The translations under genes were made by a program, and so were the position numbers. Below the pieces are notes generated by a model that was not told the DNA's origin, ran no database searches, and saw only the letters and a program-made list of their open reading frames with translations. From the NCBI GenBank assembly GCA_964434235.1, contig CAYSUN010000023.1:1-18206 (forward strand): 18,206 nucleotides of DNA, written 5' to 3'. Of this stretch, positions 1 to 6,499 are shown in pieces; position 1 is the stretch's first letter; every line of letters begins with the position of its first letter. The DNA comes from JABMRF01 sp964434235 (GTDB taxonomy: Bacteria > Patescibacteriota > Patescibacteriia > UBA11705 > JABHMO01).

Positions 1-151
1 CCTTTATTCCAACTACTTTATTTGTTGATTTACTGTCCAAAGTTGTTGGATAGCCCACCTGTAGCCTTTTTGTCTAATTTTATGATAAAAGTGCAAGCAC
101 ATAAATTGATTAAATTTTATCATAATCTATAATATATCATTTAAGGTAATG
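1..151. other. Left-edge intergenic DNA with an inverted repeat
   Basis: No convincing gene is seen here. An 11-bp perfect inverted repeat has arms at 80-90 and 115-125 (TTATGATAAAA / TTTTATCATAA), separated by 24 nt that contain GTGCAAGCAC. It has no U-tract, so it does not read as an intrinsic terminator. It could be an operator or a remnant of a repeat. A 36-codon minus-strand ORF (13-123) has no SD or promoter and is not called. Confidence 0.4.
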
Positions 152-154
152 AAA

Positions 155-178
155 ACACGACCCTAATTTGAGTCGTGT
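155..178 (-). terminator. Intrinsic terminator of the 61-aa gene
   Basis: A 7-bp perfect stem (ACACGAC / GTCGTGT) encloses a 10-nt loop. On the minus strand it is followed by TTTTC. It lies 7 nt beyond the stop codon of the small minus-strand gene. Confidence 0.7.
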
Positions 179-185
179 AACTTGT

Positions 186-371
186 TTATTTTTCGTGTTT
201 TTGGCTTAAAAGTTTTTTTAGGTGGGCAATCATTTGCCAGTCTCCCCAAAGTAAGCGCCAGCGAAAAGTTTTTAAATGTTTCCAAAAACTTTGTTGATTC
301 AGTTTAAGGTTCAGTTTGTGAGTGTCCTCGGGTGTCTTTTTCTTAAATGGTTTCGTGGCAGTTTTTTTCAT
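186..371 (-). CDS. Small basic orphan protein (61 aa)
   Basis: I do not recognise this family. The 61-residue product is strongly basic: the N-terminus is Lys/Thr/Pro-rich and looks disordered, and residues about 20-58 look helical with several Trp (FWKHL, FRWRLLWGDWQ). There is no signal peptide or membrane segment. Although short, it is well supported. GAGG sits 6-7 nt before the ATG. Upstream is a promoter with TTGACA at 439-444 and TATATT at 417-422, and a hairpin terminator follows the stop. Such a protein could bind nucleic acid or a membrane surface, but that is only a guess from charge. It forms its own transcription unit and no neighbour indicates a role. Confidence 0.65.
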   Translation of the reverse strand: MKKTATKPFKKKTPEDTHKLNLKLNQQSFWKHLKTFRWRLLWGDWQMIAHLKKLLSQKHEK

Positions 372-416
372 GTTTTACCTCGTGGGTGGGGTTTTTACAA
401 AGAACTATAATAAGTA

Positions 417-444
417 AATATAACAGAACTAGCAGGGTTGTCAA
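417..444 (-). promoter_or_regulatory. Promoter of the 61-aa gene
   Basis: The -35 is TTGACA (minus strand, 439-444) and the -10 is TATATT (417-422), with a 16-nt spacer. The ATG lies about 45 nt downstream of the -10. A short palindrome, ACACTAAAGTGT (458-469), lies just upstream of the -35. Confidence 0.65.
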
Positions 445-607
445 CAGGTTCTATTTGACACTAAAGTGTACTATGTTAAGCTATGTTTATGATGAAGATC
501 AGATAGATCTAATGCTTGTCGTGCCCAGTTATTTAAGGTCAGAAATTGTTGCTTTTGAGCATGGGTAATTTTGGCAATAAGCGATATTTCTGCGAAATGA
601 TGGGAAA
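445..607. other. Intergenic DNA between the 61-aa gene and the GT operon end
   Basis: No supported gene is present. A plus-strand TTGACA (455-460) has no good -10 at 16-18 nt. A 31-codon ORF from 473 lacks an SD. The stretch holds the upstream side of the minus promoter and ends at the bidirectional terminator at 608. Confidence 0.4.
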
Positions 608-632
608 AAGTTCTCTGTTAAATGGGGAACTT
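605..632 (-). terminator. Terminator of the glycosyltransferase operon, overlapping its stop codon
   Basis: The stem has 8 pairs with one G-U (608-615 with 625-632) and a 9-nt loop that contains the stop codon of the glycosyltransferase. The minus-strand reading ends in a short T run; the plus-strand reading ends in TTTTTT (631-636), so it may work in both directions. The 5' arm is coding sequence. Confidence 0.6.
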
Positions 633-1760
633 TTTTATTTCCAATAAAAGTTCATGAGCCGTTTTGTACCAACTGTAAATTTTAGCTTTTTCCTTGCCAG
701 CGTTAATATAAAATTGTCTAATGTCTGGCTTAATCATTTCCAGCATAGCTTGATGAATGTCGTTTATATCAGTTGGATTTATTAACAAAGCTGAATTTTC
801 GCAAATTTCTGACAATGAAGAATTGTTGGAAGTAATAACAGGACAACCGCAGGCCATAGCTTCAACTGGAGGAAAACCAAAACCTTCATAAAAAGATGGA
901 TAAATAAAAATATTAGCTAAATTGTAGAAATATCGTTTTTCTGAGTCTTTGATAAAGTTAGTAAAAATTATATTTTTGTTGTTTTTTGCTTGGTTAATAA
1001 TTGGAGAAAATTTCCAGCCAGGTTTTCCTGCTATCACTAGCGAATATTCAGGGTAAGTTTCTTGGAATAAGTTGAAGGCGCTGATTAAACTTAGTAAATT
1101 TTTTCTCGGTTCGATAGTGCCTAGATAAAGAATAAATTTATTTGGCAATTTATATTTATCTTTAATTTTTTTAAATCTAGGATCAGATGGATCAATTGGT
1201 TTGTAGTTTTTGGAAATACCAGAATAAATAGTTTGAATTTTGTTGCTTGGTATATTGTATAAATTAATCAAATTGTTTTTAGTGTTTTTAGAAACGGCAA
1301 TTATTTGTTTAGCTTTTAGAAAAAGTTTTTTTGGTTGAATAATTAAATGCCATATTTTTCTTTTAAATGATAGAAATTCAGGAAATATTTCAAAACTTAA
1401 ATCATGAGCGGTTATTATATAGGGACAAGATGTTTTTTGGAATGTAATATTTGGAAAAATAAAAAAGTCTATTTTTTCAATATGGAATTTTCGTTGAATA
1501 ATTTGATCAAGTTTTGGATAATGGCAAATAGCTAAAATAAAATTAAGAAGTTTGTTGGGTAGTTTAAATTCACAGTAATGAACATTATCTTTGGGAAATT
1601 TCGGAATGTATTTTTCTACATTTTGTCTAGAATTATAAAAAAGGTAATAATTATTTTTAGTGTCTTGCTCAAATAAATATTTTAATAAATAAAAAGTGTA
1701 TTCACCAACGCCTGTCAGTTCTTTTTCCATTAATGATCGAATGTCTATTGCTATGTTCAT
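618..1760 (-). CDS. Glycosyltransferase family 4 (MtfB/WbaZ-like)
   Basis: This is a retaining GT-B glycosyltransferase that moves a sugar from a nucleotide-sugar donor, probably onto a lipid-linked glycan at the cytoplasmic membrane face. The 380 residues match the usual family length. The N-terminal half carries the acceptor-domain GVGEY signature (17-21) and HD at 119-120. The GT4 domain begins near 208 with LYLGTIEPRKN (211-221). The EX7E donor-site motif is present as E292...E300 in YEGFGFPPVEAMACG, followed by an ADP/UDP-type loop. It lies 20 nt after the preceding glycosyltransferase in the same direction and is surely co-transcribed with it. The ATG has no SD, and translation may depend on the upstream gene. 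The family is secure; donor and acceptor cannot be told from sequence. Mannosyl- or rhamnosyltransferase roles are common among relatives. Confidence 0.9.
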   Translation of the reverse strand: MNIAIDIRSLMEKELTGVGEYTFYLLKYLFEQDTKNNYYLFYNSRQNVEKYIPKFPKDNVHYCEFKLPNKLLNFILAICHYPKLDQIIQRKFHIEKIDFFIFPNITFQKTSCPYIITAHDLSFEIFPEFLSFKRKIWHLIIQPKKLFLKAKQIIAVSKNTKNNLINLYNIPSNKIQTIYSGISKNYKPIDPSDPRFKKIKDKYKLPNKFILYLGTIEPRKNLLSLISAFNLFQETYPEYSLVIAGKPGWKFSPIINQAKNNKNIIFTNFIKDSEKRYFYNLANIFIYPSFYEGFGFPPVEAMACGCPVITSNNSSLSEICENSALLINPTDINDIHQAMLEMIKPDIRQFYINAGKEKAKIYSWYKTAHELLLEIKKFPI

Positions 1761-1780
1761 AATTTGACCGGTCGGAATAA

Positions 1781-2872
1781 TTAATTATTACTAAACTTTT
1801 TAACAATGAATTCTTTTATTTTCTTTTTGAATATTTCAGTATCAAACTGCTTGGCATATTCTTGTATTTCCTTCGGATTATAATTTTTGTGATTAAATCG
1901 GATTATTTTATCAGCTAAGTCTTCCCAGGTTTGTTCTTCGAATAAAGTGCCAGTTTTACCTTCAATAACCGTTTCTAGTGCTCCGCCAGCTTTGTAGGCA
2001 ATCACTGGTCGGCCACTAGCCATGGCTTCAACTGCCGTAATTCCAAAATCTTCAAGTTGAGGATTTATGTAAGCTATGCATTGACTATAGAGTCTAACTT
2101 TTTCTTGTTCAGAAATCTTGCCTAAAAATTCTATTTTTCCTCGAGCTATTTTTTTTAAATATTTTTCTTGCGGTCCCTGACCAAATATTTTTAAAGGAAT
2201 ATTTAAATGATTAAATGCTTTGATAATTAAATCAAATTTTTTGTAGCCAACTAAACGGCCACCAGCCAAAAAATAATTACCAACATTTGAAGCAACTTTA
2301 TATTTATTAGTTTCAACTGGGGGATAAATTACGGTGCTTTCCCGATTGTAATATTTTTTTATTCTTTTTTGGACTTCAAAAGAATTTGCAATAAAGTGAT
2401 CAACTCTTTCGGCCGCAATCCGATCCCATTGTCTGAGGCTAGTTAAAAAAATAGGCAAAAGTTTTTTGATTATTGCATTTTGATTTAAATCTTGAAGATA
2501 GCTATGTGTATTTGTCCACAAAAATCTTGGTGGTGTATGACAGTAACAAATGTGCGTAGTGTTCGGACCAGGAATAATGCCTTTAGAAAAAATTGAAGAA
2601 CTGGATAAAACTAATTTGTAATTTGTTAAAGGATGATGTTCGGTAGCTGCTGGCATTAATGTTAAAAACCATTCATGTTTACTTACCCCAAAAGGCACTC
2701 TTTGAAGAAAAGAGGTGTTTATTCGTGATGGTGGGAAATCTTTGGGTGCTTTTTTTTTGTCGTAAGCCAAGGTGTAAAGTGGACTTTGAGGAAAAATATC
2801 CATAAAAACCTTGGCAACTCTTTCAGCGCCACCATCTTGGGTTAAGTGATCGTGAACTATAGCAACATTCAT
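1781..2872 (-). CDS. Glycosyltransferase family 4 (WbaZ-like)
   Basis: This is a second GT4 glycosyltransferase of 363 residues, first gene of the two-gene operon. GGAER at 14-18 in the first Rossmann domain and CYCHTPPRFLW (109-119) are characteristic of the WbaZ-like subgroup of O-antigen and exopolysaccharide mannosyltransferases. The donor domain starts with FLAGGRLVGYKKFD (201-214), and the EX7E motif is E274...E282 in LEDFGITAVEAMASG. There is no membrane segment. It is expected to act at the inner membrane face, extending a polyprenyl-linked glycan started by a priming transferase such as the one at 4542-5975. The ATG at 2872 begins right at the conserved MNVAIVHDHL strand, so the start is sound despite the absence of an SD. 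The sugar specificity is not determinable here. Confidence 0.9.
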   Translation of the reverse strand: MNVAIVHDHLTQDGGAERVAKVFMDIFPQSPLYTLAYDKKKAPKDFPPSRINTSFLQRVPFGVSKHEWFLTLMPAATEHHPLTNYKLVLSSSSIFSKGIIPGPNTTHICYCHTPPRFLWTNTHSYLQDLNQNAIIKKLLPIFLTSLRQWDRIAAERVDHFIANSFEVQKRIKKYYNRESTVIYPPVETNKYKVASNVGNYFLAGGRLVGYKKFDLIIKAFNHLNIPLKIFGQGPQEKYLKKIARGKIEFLGKISEQEKVRLYSQCIAYINPQLEDFGITAVEAMASGRPVIAYKAGGALETVIEGKTGTLFEEQTWEDLADKIIRFNHKNYNPKEIQEYAKQFDTEIFKKKIKEFIVKKFSNN

Positions 2873-2874
2873 TT

Positions 2875-2945
2875 CAAAAAATCAAGAAATCAAGAAAATA
2901 AGAAATTAAATATTTGGAAATCTTATCTTTTGGAATCTATGGTTA
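2875..2945. repeat. Imperfect A-rich direct and inverted repeats in the GT leader
   Basis: The plus strand shows AATCAAGAAA-like units repeated (about 2885-2905), followed after an AT-rich centre by an imperfect inverted copy (about 2920-2936). The stretch lies in the probable 5' leader of the glycosyltransferase operon. It resembles in design the TACGAA array at 16644-16709, but the units differ. Confidence 0.35.
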
Positions 2946-2954
2946 ATTTAGTTT

Positions 2955-2983
2955 ATCTTAGCAGAATATATAATAAAAGTCGA
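2955..2983 (-). promoter_or_regulatory. Probable promoter of the glycosyltransferase operon
   Basis: On the minus strand, TCGACT (2978-2983), 17 nt, then TAAGAT (2955-2960). The -35 departs from consensus at one or two bases. It abuts the divergent plus-strand promoter of the HAD gene, so the two may compete. The leader to the ATG would be about 75 nt. Confidence 0.4.
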
Positions 2984-2986
2984 TGA

Positions 2987-3015
2987 TTGACAATTTTTTT
3001 TATAAATGTTACAGT
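2987..3015 (+). promoter_or_regulatory. Promoter of the HAD gene
   Basis: TTGACA (2987-2992), 17-nt spacer, TACAGT (3010-3015). The implied start of transcription near 3022 excludes the longer in-frame start at 3006 and supports translation from 3060. Confidence 0.65.
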
Positions 3016-3059
3016 TTCTAATTGATGTAATGATCATTAAAATTTATTGGGGGAATTCT

Positions 3060-3917
3060 ATGATTAATCGTGATGAAGTAAAGTATGTGTTTTGGGATGT
3101 GGATGGAACGATGTATAGCAAGGGGATTGAATATAGGGAAGGTGTGGGAAGCATTCAAACGGCCCATGATTTTTTTCGATATTCAATTCATGTTTTGCTA
3201 AAGCAGGGGGCTCAACCTGCTGCAATTTTTTCAACATTGACAGTTGAGTATAGAGAGTTAATTAAAAGCAAAACATTGAAACAAAGAGTTGCAGAAATTC
3301 CGATAAAAGAAAAGCAAGAATGGGATTTTGTAGTTGACAAAGTAGGTTCAAACGGTAGAGCCTTAGAATATTTATATCATCTTAAAAAAAGCGGGCATGA
3401 AAATTTATTATATGAAATGCTTGCTTACATAGATTTTGGTGGAACGTTAAATTGCAACACTGAACTTTTGAGTGTGTTTGAGTATCTAGGGAATCGTGGG
3501 TATATATTGGCAATTATAACTTCAGAAGTTTATGCTACTGTTGAAGCCGTGTCTTTTGCTCTTGGATTCAATATTTTTGATTTTCAAGTTGGGGAAGATC
3601 CTATGCATCCGGAGTTGTTTTCAACAAAGGATGGTAGGTATTATCCTATTTTTTGTAAAAACAATTCATTGTCAAAACCAAACTGTGACGCGTTTTTGAA
3701 GTCTATGAAAGTTTTGCAGATTACTATCCCCAGAGAGTGTGTCTATATTGGAGACCGATTTGTTAATGATGTTGTCCCTGCAACAACTTGTGGTTGGCAG
3801 TCGGTACTTATTACAAACAAAAATGACGGAATTCAATCAGTAAGTGCAGAAGCTAATGGGAAGGTAATTAATTATACAAAAGTTGGGACATTGGCAGATT
3901 TAAAAATTGTTTTATAA
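3060..3917 (+). CDS. HAD-superfamily hydrolase, subfamily IA-like
   Basis: Haloacid-dehalogenase-fold hydrolases mostly remove phosphate from small molecules through an aspartyl-phosphate intermediate. All four HAD motifs are visible in this 285-residue protein. Motif I is FWDVDGT (nucleophile D13, acid/base D15), motif II is the Ser/Thr in IITSE, motif III is the Lys of SKPNCDAF, and motif IV is YIGDRFVNDV near residue 230. The long stretch between motifs I and II (about 20-130) would be an alpha-helical cap. The start at 3060 is chosen because GGGGG lies 6 nt upstream, the promoter excludes 3006, and the fold begins at once. It stands alone on the plus strand between minus-strand glycan genes, so a role in sugar-phosphate metabolism is possible but not shown. 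The substrate is unknown. Confidence 0.8.
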   Translation: MINRDEVKYVFWDVDGTMYSKGIEYREGVGSIQTAHDFFRYSIHVLLKQGAQPAAIFSTLTVEYRELIKSKTLKQRVAEIPIKEKQEWDFVVDKVGSNGRALEYLYHLKKSGHENLLYEMLAYIDFGGTLNCNTELLSVFEYLGNRGYILAIITSEVYATVEAVSFALGFNIFDFQVGEDPMHPELFSTKDGRYYPIFCKNNSLSKPNCDAFLKSMKVLQITIPRECVYIGDRFVNDVVPATTCGWQSVLITNKNDGIQSVSAEANGKVINYTKVGTLADLKIVL

Positions 3918-3926
3918 TGAAAAACC

Positions 3927-3955
3927 AAAAACAGCTTTAAATACGGGGTTGCTTT
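3927..3955 (+). terminator. Weak or degenerate terminator after the HAD gene
   Basis: AAAAACAGC (3927-3935) faces GTTGCTTT; pairing needs a G-U and a bulged C, and the T-tract is poor. It shares its flanks and both arms with the strong terminator at 4491-4523 and looks like a diverged copy. Partial read-through into the next gene is possible. Confidence 0.35.
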
Positions 3956-4008
3956 AATTCTATTTTTGCATAGCATGTGTTGATATCCTTGAAACATAAA
4001 CAATTGAC

Positions 4009-4037
4009 TTGACGAGAATGAAAGTGTGTGATAAATT
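4009..4037 (+). promoter_or_regulatory. Promoter of the 132-aa orphan
   Basis: TTGACG (4009-4014), 17-nt spacer, TAAATT (4032-4037). An overlapping TTGACT sits 5 nt earlier. The leader would be about 35 nt. Confidence 0.6.
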
Positions 4038-4078
4038 ATTTTGTTATGTTTGTTGATTAATCACAACGGGGTGAACAA

Positions 4079-4477
4079 ATGAAAAGCTCAAGTAGTACTT
4101 GTATAACCAAAAGTGGAACTAACTATTCTGTTGATGAAAGTGGTTTTTTGTTAAGAAACGGTGAATTTATAACAGATGATAATGGTTCAAACGTTTTGTA
4201 TTTGGGATTTATTGAAATGTCTCGGTTCGGTTTTCATGGGTATCTGCGGGTTCATGATGTTTTCGTGTATCCTTTGAATTGTATAAAAAGATACATAGAT
4301 AAGAATAATAAGGTAAAAATTCTAGGTATAAGTGAAAAAAAGCTTAAAGAGTTATTCGATGAATTAAATGTCAATTCTATAGAAAAGGTTTATCAAGCAC
4401 TGCATAAGCAGAATCCTGTTCAGGAGTTTCCGTATTCATTTATGACCTCATTGGTCGTATCGTTTGAAGAAAAATAA
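4079..4477 (+). CDS. Orphan protein, 132 aa
   Basis: I do not recognise this protein. It starts with a Ser-rich segment (MKSSSST), continues with short stretches likely to be beta strands to about residue 75 (SGFLLRNGEFI, VLYLGFIEM, GYLRVHDVFVYPL), and ends in a probable helical part (SEKKLKELFDELN, IEKVYQALHK). It has no signal peptide, membrane span or metal-binding motif. GGGGTGA (4068-4074) gives the SD 4-5 nt before the ATG. It has its own promoter and a strong terminator, so it is a self-contained unit in the style of the other orphans here. Reading frame and signals make it a real gene; function is open. Confidence 0.75.
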   Translation: MKSSSSTCITKSGTNYSVDESGFLLRNGEFITDDNGSNVLYLGFIEMSRFGFHGYLRVHDVFVYPLNCIKRYIDKNNKVKILGISEKKLKELFDELNVNSIEKVYQALHKQNPVQEFPYSFMTSLVVSFEEK

Positions 4478-4490
4478 AAGTAGTTAAATC

Positions 4491-4523
4491 AAAAACAGCA
4501 TCTACACATGGGGCTGTTTTTTT
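4491..4523 (+). terminator. Bidirectional terminator between convergent genes
   Basis: A 9-bp stem, AAAAACAGC (4491-4499) with GCTGTTTTT (4513-4521), has a 13-nt loop and T runs in both directions. It separates the 132-aa orphan (plus) from the sugar transferase (minus). Confidence 0.8.
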
Positions 4524-4541
4524 AATTAAGTTTTAAATGTA

Positions 4542-5975
4542 TTAAACTTTTGATTTTCTAGTTAAAATTACCCACGGTGTTTTTAACATTATCCAGAAAT
4601 CAAGTTTCAATGACCAATTCTCAATATAGTAAGTATCTAATTTTACTTCTTCATCAAAATCAAGATCGCTTCGTCCAGATATTTGAGCTAAGCCAGTTAT
4701 GCCAGGCTTTATGTCCAAAACGCGTTTGTGGTGTTTTTTGTACTGAGCCACTTCCCTTGGTTGATGTGGTCTTGGTCCAACTAAACTCATGTTACCAATA
4801 AAAACATTAAAAAGTTGAGGAATTTCATCAAGTGAAGTTTTTTCGATAAATCTTCCAATTTTTGTTCTTCTTGGATCATTTAAAATTTTGTAAACTGGAC
4901 CTTGTCTTTCAGATTGTTTATTAGCTAATTTTTTTTCATATTCAAGAACAGCTTTTTGATCGGTGTATTTTGAAAATTGTTGACCAGTACAATATTTAGT
5001 GTACATTGATCTGAATTTATAAACATTAAATGTGCCCTTACGATCAACTCTTTCATTCTTGTAAATTGCTGGGCCACTATCTTCAATTTTAATCAAAATC
5101 ATTAGAACGAGCATTATTGGACTGAAAATAATTATTAAAATTGTACTGTAAATAAGATCGATAATTCTTTTGCTTATTTTGCCCCAGCCATCAAGTTTGG
5201 TTTTTCTAATTTCTACAAGGGGAACTCCAGCGATCATGTGTACTTCGACATTTGTAGTTCTTGCTTCAAATTGACCGGCTGCAAATTTAAAAATAATATT
5301 ATGTTCAGCGCAAAAATCAGCCAAATCAATAGAAACTTTTCTAGAAAGAGATGAATCAGTTTGAATAATTTCATCTATGGTTTTTTTTCTGTGTATTTTT
5401 AGTAATTCATCTTTGTCTTCAGTTTCAAATTCTTCAATTCTGGCGATTATTCTATAGCCAAGTTCTAGTTGATCTTTGAAGGCATTAATTATTTCTTCTG
5501 TATTGTGGTTCTTGCCAACAATAACAACATTGTGTACTCCCCAACCTTTTTTTAAGGCTATTTTTTGTATTTTTCGAACAAAGCTACGTACAGTGACAAC
5601 TAAAATAATGCTTAAGATCCAAGCAGTTAAAATAATAAATCTGGATTCAAAAAGTTCTCTAACAAAAAACATATAAATAATTATTGCAGTCATGCCAGTT
5701 GAACAAGCCAAAACAATTTTGCTCAATTCATCAGTAACTTTTCTTCTTTTAAAAGAATATAACCCAGCTGTAGCAAAAAATAGTAACCAGGCAAAAGCAA
5801 TAATTAAAATACAAACAAAATATTGTTCAAAAGATAAATCAAAAGCAACCGGGCGAATTTCTTGAATAGAACTTTCATATCTAATTAAAAAAGCTAGTAG
5901 ACCAGCTACAAGTAAAGTGAGGTAATCAATTGGAATTTTTATAAAAGTAAAAAATAATTCTGCGTTCTTTTTCAT
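4542..5975 (-). CDS. Polyprenyl glycosylphosphotransferase (WbaP/exopolysaccharide priming type)
   Basis: This integral membrane enzyme transfers a sugar-1-phosphate from a nucleotide sugar to undecaprenyl phosphate, the first step of surface glycan assembly. The 477 residues fit the long polytopic PNPT form. Four membrane segments lie in the first 130 residues (about 13-32, 52-70, 88-104, 112-130). A Rossmann-like cytoplasmic domain starts at VVIVGKN (150-156), then a re-entrant hydrophobic segment (272-296) leads into the catalytic bacterial sugar transferase domain. That domain has YKFRSM (319-324), TSLDEIPQLFNV (380-391) with the catalytic Asp-Glu pair 383-384, MSLVGPRP (396-403) and KPGITGLAQISGR (423-435). 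The start at 5975 is chosen over 6056, which lies inside rnpB and upstream of the likely promoter. No SD is visible; see the leader ORF at 5972-6019. Confidence 0.92.
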   Translation of the reverse strand: MKKNAELFFTFIKIPIDYLTLLVAGLLAFLIRYESSIQEIRPVAFDLSFEQYFVCILIIAFAWLLFFATAGLYSFKRRKVTDELSKIVLACSTGMTAIIIYMFFVRELFESRFIILTAWILSIILVVTVRSFVRKIQKIALKKGWGVHNVVIVGKNHNTEEIINAFKDQLELGYRIIARIEEFETEDKDELLKIHRKKTIDEIIQTDSSLSRKVSIDLADFCAEHNIIFKFAAGQFEARTTNVEVHMIAGVPLVEIRKTKLDGWGKISKRIIDLIYSTILIIIFSPIMLVLMILIKIEDSGPAIYKNERVDRKGTFNVYKFRSMYTKYCTGQQFSKYTDQKAVLEYEKKLANKQSERQGPVYKILNDPRRTKIGRFIEKTSLDEIPQLFNVFIGNMSLVGPRPHQPREVAQYKKHHKRVLDIKPGITGLAQISGRSDLDFDEEVKLDTYYIENWSLKLDFWIMLKTPWVILTRKSKV

Positions 5976-6019
5976 AGGTTTTGCAAGATATGTAAGATCT
6001 TGAATATGATCTTGTACAT
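5972..6019 (-). CDS. Possible 15-codon leader ORF of the sugar transferase
   Basis: A 15-codon ORF, MYKIIFKILHILQNL, ends in TGA overlapping the sugar transferase ATG as ATGA. Its start lies only a few bases from the transcription start predicted from TATAAT at 6028-6033, so it could be read almost leaderless and couple translation to the transferase gene, which has no SD. The ORF is built on the repeated CAAGAT element (5997-6002, 6009-6014 and 6018-6023, with an inverted copy at 5984-5989). The arrangement is visible; translation is inferred and could be chance. Confidence 0.3.
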   Translation of the reverse strand: MYKIIFKILHILQNL

Positions 6020-6027
6020 CTTGTAAT

Positions 6028-6056
6028 ATTATAATACAAAAAAAAGCCTTAAACAA
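6028..6056 (-). promoter_or_regulatory. Possible promoter of the sugar transferase inside the rnpB end
   Basis: On the minus strand, TTGTTT (6051-6056), 17 nt, then a perfect TATAAT (6028-6033). The -35 lies in the 3' arm of the RNase P RNA P1 helix and the spacer includes the U-tract that ends rnpB. Confidence 0.4.
6038..6045 (-). terminator. U-tract terminating rnpB
   Basis: Eight T residues on the minus strand directly follow the 3' strand of helix P1, so the closing helix of the RNA probably doubles as the terminator stem. Confidence 0.6.
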
Positions 6057-6364
6057 ACGAGTAAGCCGGATTCTGTTTTAACTGTCATCTATCTAGAATT
6101 GTCATTGCTGACAATTTCATGCGGGCTACCAATCTTGCCCTTGCACTCAAGTAAGGATTTAGCCGTTTCACCTCAAATGTTTCCATCTGAGCTAACCCCG
6201 AAGGGTTCCGAGAAATCACTTTCTACGGCGTCTCTGCTCGCACCTCTACCTCACGGTCGACAGGGATTACCTGTTACCCATGTTAATAAATTAACTAAGT
6301 GTCCGGACTTTCCTCTCTGATGAGCGTAAGCAACATCAGAGCGACAGTTCTGCTTGTTTAAGGC
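6046..6364 (-). ncRNA. rnpB: RNase P RNA, bacterial type A
   Basis: This is the catalytic RNA of RNase P, which removes tRNA 5' leaders. On the minus strand it reads through conserved region I, GAGGAAAGTCCGGAC (6301-6315), and region V, ACAGAATCCGGCTTA (6062-6076), which together form the P4 pseudoknot; GAAACGG of the core also appears. The ends close a long P1 helix: GCCTTAAACAA (about 6354-6364) pairs with TTGTTTAAGGC (about 6046-6056). The P15 loop keeps a GGT (6128-6130), the element that pairs with the tRNA CCA end. At about 319 nt it is compact against the roughly 375-400 nt of Proteobacteria. A promoter places transcription start at the first base of P1. ORFs across this interval are spurious. 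Confidence 0.95.
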
Positions 6365-6371
6365 TAATGAT

Positions 6372-6400
6372 AATATAGCAATTATTTTTCCTTTTGTCAA
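6372..6400 (-). promoter_or_regulatory. rnpB promoter
   Basis: Minus-strand TTGACA (6395-6400), 17-nt spacer, TATATT (6372-6377). The first P1 base lies 7-8 nt downstream of the -10, as expected for a stable RNA. Confidence 0.85.
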
Positions 6401-6440
6401 ATAATTTTTGCAAAATTAGCTAAATTTCAAACATATTTTG

Positions 6441-6469
6441 TTGACATTTATTTTTTCTTATGGTATCTT
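6441..6469 (+). promoter_or_regulatory. Promoter of the 141-aa orphan
   Basis: TTGACA (6441-6446), 17-nt spacer, TATCTT (6464-6469). It is divergent from the rnpB promoter, 40 nt away. It rules out the in-frame ATG at 6473, which would coincide with the start of transcription. Confidence 0.75.
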
Positions 6470-6499
6470 TTTATGGTCAATCTTTATATGGAGGTTAAT

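Noticed and set aside
13..123. 36-codon minus-strand ORF ending IQQLWTVNQQIK
   Set aside because: No SD, no promoter after the upstream terminator, and no family recognised; very short.
347..568. 73-codon plus-strand ORF, with an inner 31-codon start at 473
   Set aside because: No SD. It overlaps the start and promoter of the better supported minus-strand 61-aa gene, and the nearby TTGACA (455) has no -10 at proper spacing.
3006..3059. 18-residue N-terminal extension of the HAD protein
   Set aside because: The promoter -10 (3010-3015) overlaps it, and a GGGGG SD precedes the ATG at 3060.
5976..6056. Longer N-terminus for the sugar transferase from the ATG at 6056
   Set aside because: The start would lie inside rnpB and upstream of the likely promoter; the added Gln-Asp repeats come from the CAAGAT leader elements and the family N-terminus begins at MKKNAELFF.
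6099..6320. Plus-strand ORF across the RNase P RNA
   Set aside because: The interval is rnpB, with its conserved core elements and P1 helix on the minus strand.
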